From NCBI RefSeq assembly GCF_002607855.1, contig NZ_AWQQ01000055.1, positions 56,647-77,687 on the forward strand: a DNA stretch of 21,041 nucleotides. Reading direction: 5' to 3'. This document shows positions 1 to 7,078 of the stretch, one piece after another. Below the pieces are notes generated by a model that ran no database searches, was not told the origin of the DNA, and saw only the letters and a program-made list of their open reading frames with translations. The position numbers and the translations under genes are program-made. Numbering within the stretch: the stretch's first letter is position 1; each line of letters begins with the position of its first letter. This DNA comes from Desulforamulus profundi. Its GTDB lineage: Bacteria > Bacillota_B > Desulfotomaculia > Desulfotomaculales > Desulfotomaculaceae.

Positions 1-462
<462 letters not shown>

Positions 463-552
463 AGATTGTTAACATAATCACAAAATGGCTGATTTTAAAA
501 GCCATGGTTTGCTAGAGTAAGCCTTGGCTACCTATTTTTACATGAATACAGA

Positions 553-581
553 TTGTCACATATTTCACGTTGTGCTATAAT
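553..581 (+). promoter_or_regulatory. Sigma-A type promoter for secG
   Basis: TTGTCA at 553-558 and a perfect TATAAT at 576-581 are separated by 17 bp. The promoter sits about 55 bp before the secG start, which argues against any coding reading that begins at 553. Confidence 0.75.
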
Positions 582-636
582 TACTAGGTATACAAGTCCT
601 CATTTTTTACATAAATTTTCAAAAGGAGGTGGGGCT

Positions 637-867
637 TTGTTAAAAGGTTTTGTGACTGCCATTCATGTACTGATCGCACTATCATTAATAGCAACCGTCT
701 TGCTGCAGTCGGGTAAGAGCGCCGGGTTATCCGGTTCGATCGCCGGTGGTGCCGAGACATTATTCGGAGGAAAGAAGAAAGGCTTAGACGAGAAACTCGG
801 CAGGCTCACGGCCTTTATCGCTATTGCCTTTGGATTGACTTCAATGGTATTAGTGGTATGGAAGTAG
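637..867 (+). CDS. secG: Preprotein translocase subunit SecG
   Basis: Small membrane subunit of the SecYEG channel, which assists protein export. The 76-aa product has the family layout: a first transmembrane helix (about residues 3-22), the conserved LLQSGKSAGLSGSIAGGAE stretch, a lysine-rich cytoplasmic loop (GGKKKGLDEKLGRLT), and a second helix (about 52-73). I chose TTG at 637 because AAAGGAGGTGG lies 5-14 bases before it and because the upstream part of the open frame overlaps the promoter. Length and motifs match the usual 70-80 aa. It lies between eno and hppA and appears intact. Confidence 0.95.
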   Translation: MLKGFVTAIHVLIALSLIATVLLQSGKSAGLSGSIAGGAETLFGGKKKGLDEKLGRLTAFIAIAFGLTSMVLVVWK

Positions 868-910
868 GTCCTAATTTAATTTTATTCGGGACAAGGAGGG
901 TAACTTTCAA

Positions 911-3015
911 GTGGAACAAAACATGATGCTCGCTTATTACGCTGCGGGTGCCGGTGCTTTGGCCCTTTTATTCGCTCTGTTTACTCTGGCCAGCATTCTA
1001 AAAGAAGATATGGGCACACCTAAAATGCGTGAGATCTCCGAAGCTGTGCACGAAGGTGCGATGGCTTTCTTAAACCGTCAGTACAAAACCCTGATTCCAT
1101 TTGCTCTTATCATTTTCGTAATTCTCTGGGCCGCTCAGTATTTCGTAGAGGGCGGCGGCAGCGCACACATGCCTGTAGGCCCCGCTTCCGCGATCTCCTT
1201 CTTAGTGGGTGCTGCTCTGTCTGCCGTGGCCGGTTACATCGGCATGACCTCCACCACCAAGTCCAACGCCCGTACCGCTGAAGCTGCTCGCAGCCACGGT
1301 ATGGCCAAGGCCCTGAACGTATCCTTCCGCGCCGGCGCTGTTATGGGTCTGTCCGTAGCAGGTCTGGGTCTGCTGGGCGTTTCCGTTCTGTACATTGTTT
1401 TCCAAAACCCTACCATCATCAACTCCTTCGCATTCGGTGCTTCTGCCATCGCTTTCTTCGCCCGTGTCGGCGGCGGTATCTATACCAAAGCTGCTGACGT
1501 AGGTGCTGACCTGGTAGGTAAAGTAGAAGCTGGTATTCCTGAAGATGATCCGCGTAACCCCGCCGTTATCGCTGACAACGTGGGTGACAACGTGGGTGAC
1601 ACCGCCGGTATGGGCGCTGACTTGTTCGAATCCTATGCCGCTACCACCATCGCTGCTATGCTGATTGGTAACACCCTGTTTGGTTTCCCTGGCGTTATCT
1701 TCCCGCTGTTAGTAGGTGCTGTTGGTATTATCGCTTCCATTATCGGTACCTTCTTCGTACGTACTACCGAAGATGGCAACCCCCAGGCTGCTCTGAACGT
1801 AGGTCTCTGGACCACCAACGTGTTGACCGCTGTTGGTGTTTGGTTCGTAGCTAAGGCCACCTTCCTTGGTGAAACTGCTGGCATCGCTACCGGCGTATTC
1901 ATGGCTGTAGTAGCCGGTCTGATCGTTAACGTAGCCGTTGGTTACTTAACCGAGCTGTACACCGGAACCGGTAAGCCTTCTGTAAACCGTATTGCTGAAG
2001 CTTCCAAGTCCGGTCCTGCTACCAACGTTATCCACGGTCTGGCTGTAGGTATGGAATCCACCTTCCTTCCCATGCTGGTGTTCGCCGGTGCTATTTACTT
2101 CGCTTTCTGGTCCGTAGGTTCCGCTGCTCCTGCTGACAAAGCAGAACTGTGGGCGATCTATGGTATCGCTATGGCTGCTATGGGTATGCTTTCTTCCGCC
2201 GGTTTCGTTGTTGCTATGGACTCCTTCGGTCCTGTTGCTGACAACGCCGGTGGTATCGCCGAAATGGCTGAGCTTCCTCCGGAAGTTCGTGTTAAGACCG
2301 ACAAACTGGACGCTGTTGGTAACACCACCGCTGCTATCGCCAAGGGCTTCGCGATCGGTTCCGCTGCCCTGACCGCTCTGGCTCTGTTCAGCGCCTATGT
2401 TGAAGCTGTAACCCACAAGTTTAAAGATGTACTTCCCAACGGACAGTTCGTTGTTAACATGACCGAACCGATGGTTCTGGTTGGTATCTTTATCGGTGGC
2501 GCTGTGCCCTTCCTGGTAGGCGCTCAGACCATGCGCGCCGTTGGCGAAGCTGCTTACGGAATGGTTGAAGAAGTTCGCCGTCAGTTCCGTGAAATCCCCG
2601 GCCTGCTGGAAGGCAAGCCCGGTGCAAAGGCTGACTACGCTCGCTGCGTAGACATCGCTACCCGTTCCGCGATCTCCAAGATGATTGCTCCCGGTATCGT
2701 GGCTGTATCTGCTCCTATCCTGGTAGGCTTCATCCTTGGCGCCAAAGCTCTGGCCGGTTTCTTAGGCGGCTTAACCACCGTTGGTGTTCTGTTGGCTCTG
2801 TTCCTGCTAACGCCGGTGGCGCTTGGGACAACGCTAAGAAATGGATCGAGCAAGGTAACCTGGGTGGTAAGAAGTCCGATGCTCACAAAGCAGCCGTTGT
2901 CGGTGACACTGTAGGTGACCCCTGCAAAGACACCTCCGGTCCTGCTATGAACCCGCTGATCAAGGTTGCTGGTACCATCTCCCTGATCCTTGGTCCCCTT
3001 CTTACCAGACTGTAA
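911..3015 (+). CDS. hppA: Membrane-bound proton/sodium-translocating pyrophosphatase (one apparent frameshift)
   Basis: Integral membrane enzyme that couples pyrophosphate hydrolysis to H+ or Na+ pumping. It starts at GTG 911 after AAGGAGGG. Multiple transmembrane helices and the hallmark segments are present: [16 protein letters not shown] and [21 protein letters not shown] (pyrophosphate and Mg2+ binding). The [14 protein letters not shown] segment has Ala-Thr-Asn where some K+-dependent enzymes also have Ala; the subtype is not settled by reading alone. The original frame runs off into nonsense after 2806. Shifting by one base at 2806 restores the conserved ending [15 protein letters not shown] ... 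[21 protein letters not shown] and a TAA at 3013-3015, giving about 701 aa, the normal length. The defect is one missing base (CTGGCT read as CTGCT), probably a sequence error because the downstream part is perfectly conserved. Confidence 0.95.
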
Positions 3016-3020
3016 GAACA

Positions 3021-3053
3021 AAAATATGCCGGCCTCTGGCCGGCATATTTTTT
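3021..3053 (+). terminator. Rho-independent terminator of hppA
   Basis: A perfect 14-bp stem (AAAATATGCCGGCC with its complement) around the loop TCT is followed by a T run. It lies 6 bp after the hppA stop. Confidence 0.93.
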
Positions 3054-3061
3054 CCCGTTCC

Positions 3062-3140
3062 CGGGGGTCAGGCTTGACTTATTGACTTATTTATAGGCCA
3101 TTCCCTGTGTATTCAAGTGGGGACGGTTCTTGATTTGAAT
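3062..3140. repeat. Possible REP-type repeat remnant between hppA and the thioesterase gene
   Basis: This gap holds GGGGGTCAGGCTTGACTTA and then CAAGTGGGGACGGTTCTTG. Both resemble sequences I associate with short interspersed repeats next to REP-type (Y1) transposases in Clostridia and Deltaproteobacteria. No transposase is present here. The assignment is from memory of the motif and is weak. The rest of the gap up to the next gene shows nothing else I can support. Confidence 0.3.
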
Positions 3141-3276
3141 TACAATGGGTGTTTTTGAATATTAATGTGTAAATCTATCTCAAAACCTTAACCCCCTTTC
3201 AGGTACTTCCCTTCCTTGCCAGTCGGTCAAAATTTTAGTAAAATATTACAGTGAATAATTTATGGGGGTGCTTGGA

Positions 3277-3758
3277 TTGCAAAACTACAAAGACTTGTAC
3301 AATAGTCAGGAATGGCAAGAAGTGAACAAGTGTTTCGCTTGCGGTCGGAACAACCCCATCGGGCTCAGACTCTCCATCAAACATAAAGACGATATTTGTT
3401 ACACCACCTTCACGCCGAAGCCGGAACATTCCGGCTGGCTGAATGTGATGCACGGTGGTCTCCTGTCCACCATTATGGATGAAGTCATGGCCCACTGGCT
3501 CTGGGGTCGGGGAACTCCCGCCATGACAGTGGAAATGACCGCCCGCTATTTAAAGCCTGTTCCCATCGGCGAACCCATCGTGGTGACCGCCAGGCAGCAA
3601 GTGGACAGGGGGCGCATCGCCAACATGGAGCAGAAGTTACACTGGCCGACGGAACCCAGGTGGCCCGGGCCACAGCTAAATTTGTCAAGACAGAGAGGGG
3701 ATTGCAGATTGAATCGGGAAGAAGCGCTACAGATACTCAGGAAGAATCTCAAAAATAA
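3277..3758 (+). CDS. PaaI/hotdog-fold thioesterase (one apparent frameshift)
   Basis: Predicted acyl-CoA thioesterase of the PaaI/YdiI hotdog family. Visible features are an N-terminal CFACGRNNPIGL motif, typical of one branch of the family, then GWLNVMHGGLLSTIMDEVM, the hotdog helix with the His-Gly-Gly motif, and TARYLKPVPIGE. After ATGGAG at 3625-3630 the frame goes wrong. Shifting by one base from 3630 gives the family-like ending AEVTLADGTQVARATAKFVK and a TAA at 3756-3758, about 160 aa in total. TTG 3277 is preferred because GGGGGTG lies 7 bases upstream; ATG 3262, in the same frame, has no Shine-Dalgarno sequence. The 3' end overlaps the HD gene by about 50 bp, suggesting translational coupling. 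Confidence 0.82.
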
Positions 3759-4260
3759 AAACTTGGTGAATCATTGCATTGCGGCTGAAGTGGTCATGAA
3801 ACGTCTGGCCCAGCACTTTGGTGAAGACGAGGAGAAGTGGGCCCTGGCGGGTCTGCTGCACGATATAGACTATGATGACACGAAAGATAATCCTGAACTC
3901 CATAGCATTGAAGGTGCCAAGATGCTGGCAGAAATGGGCCTGCCGGAAGACGTGGTTTATGCCGTAAAGGTACATAATGAAAGACACGGTCTGCCCCGTA
4001 CAAGCTTAATGGACAAAGCCCTCTACGCAACCGACCCAACCACCGGTCTAATCGTAGCAGGCGCCCTGATTAAGCCTGAAAAGAAACTTTCTGCCATTGA
4101 TGTCTCGTTTTTAGTAAACAGAATGAACGAAAAATCCTTCGCCCGGGGAGCCAACCGCGAGCAAATTCGCTCCTGCACCGAACTGGGACTGTCCCTGGAA
4201 GAATTTTTAGGTTTAAGCCTGGAAGCCATGCAGGGCGCCTCGGATCAGCTGGGTCTTTAA
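3709..4260 (+). CDS. HD-domain (HDIG-type) phosphohydrolase
   Basis: Predicted metal-dependent phosphohydrolase of the HD superfamily, 183 aa; the substrate cannot be told. Histidine 22 (LVNHCIAAE), the HD pair at 51-52 (GLLHDIDYD) and the later VKVHNERHG form the metal-binding set. The frame is continuous with the 5' part of the thioesterase gene only because of the missing base there, so the apparent 332-aa fusion is artificial. I chose TTG 3709 because GAGAGGGG lies about 9 bases before it and the HD family's N-terminal helix (REEALQILRKNLKN) begins there. The gene ends 13 bp before the smpB promoter. Confidence 0.85.
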   Translation: MNREEALQILRKNLKNKNLVNHCIAAEVVMKRLAQHFGEDEEKWALAGLLHDIDYDDTKDNPELHSIEGAKMLAEMGLPEDVVYAVKVHNERHGLPRTSLMDKALYATDPTTGLIVAGALIKPEKKLSAIDVSFLVNRMNEKSFARGANREQIRSCTELGLSLEEFLGLSLEAMQGASDQLGL

Positions 4261-4273
4261 AACAAAGCGAAGC

Positions 4274-4301
4274 TTGACAGAAATGTCTAGTTTGTTATAA
4301 T
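4274..4301 (+). promoter_or_regulatory. Consensus sigma-A promoter for smpB
   Basis: A perfect TTGACA (4274-4279) and a perfect TATAAT (4296-4301) are separated by 16 bp, about 85 bp upstream of the smpB start. Confidence 0.85.
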
Positions 4302-4333
4302 ATAGATACTTGCTTAAAAGATTTTGTTTGCCC

Positions 4334-4365
4334 AAAGCCCGAGTCTCAAGTGAGAACAGGGCTTT
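4334..4365 (+). promoter_or_regulatory. Leader hairpin in the smpB 5' untranslated region
   Basis: AAAGCCC (4334-4340) pairs with GGGCTTT (4359-4365), and an inner TCTCA/TGAGA stem closes on a two-base loop. It lies between the promoter and the smpB Shine-Dalgarno sequence. It may shape mRNA stability or act as a weak attenuator; no known riboswitch is recognised. Confidence 0.5.
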
Positions 4366-4385
4366 ATCTGTCAGGAGTGTTTTCC

Positions 4386-4872
4386 ATGGCTGCCAAACCT
4401 GTACCTTCCGCCAAGGTATTTAAGACAATTACTGAAAACCGCCGTGCCCGGCACGAGTATCATATCCTGGAAACCTATGAAGCTGGCATTGCCCTGACAG
4501 GCACCGAAGTGAAATCCTGCGGGCAGGAAAAGCCAACCTTCAGGACAGCTTTGCCCGTGTTGAAAACGGCGAAATGATGCTGTACAATATGCATATAAGC
4601 CTTACGAACAGGGCAACAGGTTCAACCACGAACCCAAGAGAACCCGGAGACTGCTGATGCATAAACAAGAAACCTTACGTCTCTACGGCAAAGTTCGTGA
4701 GAAAGGACTTGCACTTATTCCATTAAAAGTTTACTTTAACCCTAGAGGCCGCGTTAAAGTAGAATTGGCCCTGGCCCAGGGTAAAAAATCCTTTGACAAA
4801 CGTCACGATATTGCCGCCCGGGATGCCAAACGGGAAATGGACCGTGCCATTCGGGAGCGGCAGAAAATATAA
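4386..4872 (+). CDS. smpB: SsrA-binding protein SmpB (two apparent frameshifts)
   Basis: Partner of tmRNA in trans-translation: it binds the tRNA-like domain and brings tmRNA to stalled ribosomes. The start ATG 4386 follows CAGGAG. Reading through needs one base restored in the CC run at 4516-4517 (giving [18 protein letters not shown]) and one in the CC run at 4600-4601 (giving [18 protein letters not shown]). The corrected protein is about 162 aa and contains the SmpB OB-fold core ([34 protein letters not shown]) and the basic C-terminal tail ([19 protein letters not shown]), which enters the mRNA channel. Two losses in an important gene next to an intact ssrA point to sequence error rather than a pseudogene. 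Confidence 0.93.
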
Positions 4873-4908
4873 TAAATTACCTGTTGGCAAGCATTTTTCT
4901 TTAAACAA

Positions 4909-5258
4909 GGGGGCGAAATGGCTTCGACGGGGGAAGCGATGGCAAGAGGAGCGAGCCGGGATCTCACCAGCCCGTAAAACGGTGAACACTTATAATTGCC
5001 AACGAAGAATACGCTTTAGCAGCTTAATTGCTGTCTAACCTTCTACCTGCTGGGCCCGCGGTGCGGGATAGGGGGTCAACTTAGCGGGACGCTCTATAGC
5101 CTGATGTTCGGAGGGCTATAGCTAAGACTACCGGACTAGCAACAGCGGAGGCTGACTATGGCCGCCAATGAAGCGAAATCTAAACCATAGTCTACGCTCG
5201 TAGAGCCTGTTGTGGTTGCTCTTTCGGACGGTGGGTTCAACTCCCCCCGCCTCCACCA
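4909..5258 (+). ncRNA. ssrA: tmRNA (transfer-messenger RNA)
   Basis: Complete one-piece tmRNA of about 350 nt. The 5' end GGGGGCGAAATGGCTTCGAC and the 3' end CGCCTCCACCA form the 7-bp alanyl-tRNA-like acceptor stem (one G-U pair), with encoded CCA and the GGTTCAA T-loop at 5233-5239. The tag reading frame at 4998-5027 (GCC AAC GAA GAA TAC GCT TTA GCA GCT TAA) encodes ANEEYALAA, ending in the LAA degron. It lies 36 bp after smpB, the usual clostridial arrangement. Its 3' end abuts an integrase remnant. Confidence 0.97.
4998..5027 (+). other. tmRNA proteolysis-tag reading frame (ANEEYALAA)
   Basis: The resume codon is GCC and nine codons plus TAA follow. The product is the C-terminal degradation tag added to stalled polypeptides; its LAA end is recognised by ClpXP-type proteases. 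Confidence 0.93.
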
Positions 5259-5332
5259 CTTGTAACCAAAACTATTTTCATATCGACTTCGACTTCTTCG
5301 TCGAAAACGGTAACTAGATTAACAAATTGCTG

Positions 5333-5362
5333 AACGATGGGCTTTGTTTGCTCATCGTTTTT
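5333..5362. terminator. Bidirectional hairpin terminator between ssrA and the recombinase remnant
   Basis: AACGATGGGC (5333-5342) pairs with GCTCATCGTT (5350-5359) with one mismatch, and a T run follows on the plus strand. The minus-strand remnant gene ends inside the right arm (stop at 5354-5352), so the hairpin may serve both directions. Confidence 0.65.
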
Positions 5363-5540
5363 CTTTAAACTGCTGATACAACGCTTCAAGGTAATTCAAT
5401 ACGTCTTCTTTGGTGTAATCCATCTCCACTTGTTTGGATAGCTCCATTAATTGGCCCTGGAGCATTAGTTTTTCATCTTCCCTGGTCTTAAGTTGGTCCA
5501 ATACGGCGGAGCTGATATTGCCGCTCTCTAGGTATGGGTA
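5352..5540 (-). pseudogene. C-terminal fragment of a serine site-specific recombinase
   Basis: About 60 residues read on the minus strand as LESGNISSAVLDQLKTRE then an acidic/lysine-rich coiled coil, then YTKEDVLNYLEALYQQF and a basic end. That is the pattern of the C-terminal leucine-rich tail of large serine recombinases (a gly-asn stretch, a coiled coil, then 'T-E-E-D-V-x-x-Y-L-E-x-F'). The catalytic domain is absent: upstream of about 5540 the frame becomes a shadow of a plus-strand hydrophobic ORF. The fragment lies 95 bp from the tmRNA 3' end, a classic integration site, so it is probably what is left of an integrated element. The family assignment is by pattern only. Confidence 0.5.
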
Positions 5541-5547
5541 ATATGGG

Positions 5548-5785
5548 ATGAAGTTTATGTGGTGGGCACAGGTATTCATTGGTTGGCCAGCTATTATAGG
5601 GTCACTAATTTTTTTCCGGTATAGGAATAGGGTTGCTCCAACCAGGATGGTTAATTGCTGGTGCCGTATCAATTATTGGTTTTGATTGGTTCTATCTTAC
5701 AGGGGTAGCAAATACATTATTAAACTTGGTTGGTTTCTCTTTACCGTTATTTCATTGTTTCGCTGCTGTAGCTGTTCTCAAATAG
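5548..5785 (+). CDS. Small hydrophobic membrane protein (needs a frame correction), hypothetical
   Basis: I do not recognise this gene. From ATG 5548 it reads MKFMWWAQVFIGWPAIIGSL; after the T run at 5609-5615 a frame change gives GIGLLQPGWLIAGAVS, then FDWFYLTGVANTLLNLVGF and a TAG at 5783-5785. The total is about 78 aa with two or three hydrophobic helices. The correction is either one extra T or two missing Ts, unlike the one-base losses elsewhere. A terminator hairpin 6 bp after the stop supports a real transcript end. The start has only a weak Shine-Dalgarno sequence. It may be a decayed piece of an integrated element. Confidence 0.4.
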
Positions 5786-5790
5786 TACCA

Positions 5791-5825
5791 AAGTCGACCG
5801 GACGTATGTTTGGGTCGGCTTTTTC
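5791..5825 (+). terminator. Rho-independent terminator
   Basis: AAGTCGACC (5791-5799) pairs with GGTCGGCTT (5813-5821) with one G-U pair, followed by TTTTT. It closes the transcript of the small hydrophobic ORF. Confidence 0.7.
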
Positions 5826-5832
5826 TATTTAT

Positions 5833-5868
5833 ACGGAAGCGGGTCCACCGGTCGGGACCCGCTTCCGT
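5833..5868. promoter_or_regulatory. Strong 14-bp hairpin ahead of the DUF1659 gene
   Basis: ACGGAAGCGGGTCC (5833-5846) pairs perfectly with 5855-5868 around an 8-nt loop. There is no T run on either side, so it is not a standard terminator. It ends 14 bases before the DUF1659 Shine-Dalgarno sequence and may be a leader structure or a processing site. Confidence 0.5.
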
Positions 5869-5895
5869 AAAATAAAATGAATGGAGGATGGTAGT

Positions 5896-6120
5896 ATGGC
5901 AGTCGTAAAACAACCCTATGCTTGCAGCATAAAGTTAAGGTACCAAACCGGTGTCAACGCCCAGGGTAACCCCATCTTTGTTAACCGCACCTACGCCAAG
6001 GCCAAAATTACAGCCGCCGATCAAGATCTCTATGATGTGGCCCAGGCGATTAACAGCCTGCAGAATGCATCCCTGGTTGGTATCTACCGGGCAGACGACA
6101 GTGAATTAATTAACCAGTAA
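5896..6120 (+). CDS. DUF1659 domain-containing protein
   Basis: A 74-aa protein of the DUF1659 family; its function is unknown. ATG 5896 follows GGAGG with 8-base spacing. The body has the family form: an N-terminal strand (CSIKLRYQTGVNAQGNPIFV), then RTYAKAKITAADQDLYDVAQAI and a C-terminal GIYRADDSELIN. It is followed by DUF2922 and YvrJ genes, an arrangement common in Bacilli and Clostridia, where the three proteins are thought to act together. Intact. Family assignment is from recognition of the sequence pattern and the neighbourhood. Confidence 0.85.
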   Translation: MAVVKQPYACSIKLRYQTGVNAQGNPIFVNRTYAKAKITAADQDLYDVAQAINSLQNASLVGIYRADDSELINQ

Positions 6121-6173
6121 AGTTAAAGAAGTTACCTTAATAACCTTATTTTTGAGCGAAGGAGGATGGAACC

Positions 6174-6392
6174 ATGAGCAAAACACTGGAAATGATCTTT
6201 GTTAACGTGGCCGGCGATAAAGTGACCCTCAGGGTAACTGATCCCAGGGATGACATTACCGAAGCTGAAGTAAGAACCGTCATGGATACAATCGTAGCTA
6301 AAGATATTTTCACCAGCTCCGGTGGAGCACTGACCGGTGTATCCGGTGCCCGTATCGTAAGCCGTGAAGTAACCGAAATGGATATTCTGTAG
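6174..6392 (+). CDS. DUF2922 domain-containing protein
   Basis: A 72-aa protein of the DUF2922 family, function unknown. ATG 6174 follows GAAGGAGGATGGAACC, a strong ribosome binding site. The order of elements matches the family: KTLEMIFVNVAGDKVTLRV, then the D-P-R-D-D-I-T segment, EAEVRTVMDTIVAKDIF, and a final GARIVSREVTEMDIL. It is the middle gene of the DUF1659-DUF2922-YvrJ group and is separated from YvrJ by a hairpin that could attenuate transcription. Intact. Confidence 0.87.
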   Translation: MSKTLEMIFVNVAGDKVTLRVTDPRDDITEAEVRTVMDTIVAKDIFTSSGGALTGVSGARIVSREVTEMDIL

Positions 6393-6405
6393 TAAATAAC
6401 CAACA

Positions 6406-6433
6406 GGGAGGGGGGCGGAATGCCTCCCTTTTT
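6406..6433 (+). terminator. Terminator or attenuator between the DUF2922 and YvrJ genes
   Basis: GGGAGG (6406-6411) pairs with CCTCCC (6423-6428) and is followed by TTTTT. It may reduce read-through into yvrJ and the downstream dynamin operon. Confidence 0.65.
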
Positions 6434-6450
6434 ACTTCGGAGGTGATATA

Positions 6451-6647
6451 ATGGAAGAACTTTTTAAACTGGCGTCAAACTATGGCTTCCCAATGGTGGT
6501 AGCAGCTACTTGTTATTGCGCCTGGAACCAACCATCAGGGACTTACAGAAAAGTATTAATTTACTTAGCCTAATTATTGCTAAGCAGAGTAATATTGAGT
6601 TGGAAGAAGTTCGAGAACTGATTGATTATTGTGGTAATACTAGCTAG
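6451..6647 (+). CDS. yvrJ: YvrJ family protein (one apparent frameshift)
   Basis: A small membrane-associated protein (about 65 aa) of the YvrJ family, function unknown. ATG 6451 follows a near-perfect GGAGGTGAT. It reads MEELFKLASNYGFPMVVAA; restoring one T near 6507 gives YLLLRLEPTIRDLQKSINLL and then an acidic end finishing at TAG 6645-6647. The hydrophobic N-terminus followed by R-L-E-x-x-I-x-x-L matches the family. As the sequence stands it would stop early. The gene is too short and broken to show as one open frame. Confidence 0.78.
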
Positions 6648-7062
6648 GTTAAAGAAAAGAGAAGAACAGATTCAAAGAATCATTGCTAAAAAGGAACAAA
6701 TAATTGAGCAAGAGAGGCAAAAGTACCAGGAGGTTAACCGGAAGAAACAACAGAAGGAATTAAACCATTTGAAGGAGCTTTATTTCGCTGCGGTACAAGA
6801 CACAGGGCACAGTTTGCTTAGATACTTTGAGGATTTACTAAAACAATTGCCTGATCAAGTGGCAGAACAGGCCGCTGCATTGTTGGCTCAGGATCTGGAT
6901 GAAAAGATTAATAAGGAAATCCTGCGCCTGGAGGAAATTGAGAGCTTTATCGAGCAAAACCAGGGAGATCAGGAGCAACAGATATTACAGTGCCGCCAGC
7001 AAATAGAAGAACTAACTAGCCTGAGTGCAAAGGCCCGGACAGTGCTCAATCAAGTGTCCTGA
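6622..7062 (+). CDS. Coiled-coil protein, first gene of the dynamin-like operon
   Basis: I do not recognise a family. The product is about 146 aa: a short hydrophobic N-terminus (IIVVILA), then an almost continuous charged helix rich in K, E and Q (residues about 10-55, e.g. KKEQIIEQERQKYQEVNRKK), a middle segment (LYFAAVQDTGHSLLRYFEDLLKQLPDQ) and a second coiled coil to the end. The start is uncertain: TTG 6622 and GTG 6631 are both in frame, overlap the end of yvrJ and have weak ribosome binding sites, so translation may be coupled to yvrJ. It lies 16 bp before the GTPase gene on the same strand, which suggests a partner role. Confidence 0.65.
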   Translation: MIIVVILARLKKREEQIQRIIAKKEQIIEQERQKYQEVNRKKQQKELNHLKELYFAAVQDTGHSLLRYFEDLLKQLPDQVAEQAAALLAQDLDEKINKEILRLEEIESFIEQNQGDQEQQILQCRQQIEELTSLSAKARTVLNQVS

Positions 7063-7078
7063 GGAAGGGTGATTAACA

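Noticed and set aside
553..636. Longer N-terminus for SecG
   Set aside because: It would cover the -35 and -10 boxes; TTG 637 has a strong ribosome binding site and gives the family length.
3262..4260. A single 332-aa thioesterase-HD fusion protein
   Set aside because: One missing base at about 3630 explains it; each half then has a proper family-like end or start.
5541..5672. N-terminal half of the minus-strand frame at 5352-5672
   Set aside because: It is antisense to a more convincing hydrophobic plus-strand frame; only the C-terminal part resembles a recombinase.
5686..5880. Plus-strand 64-codon frame before DUF1659
   Set aside because: It crosses a terminator and the 14-bp hairpin and has no ribosome binding site.
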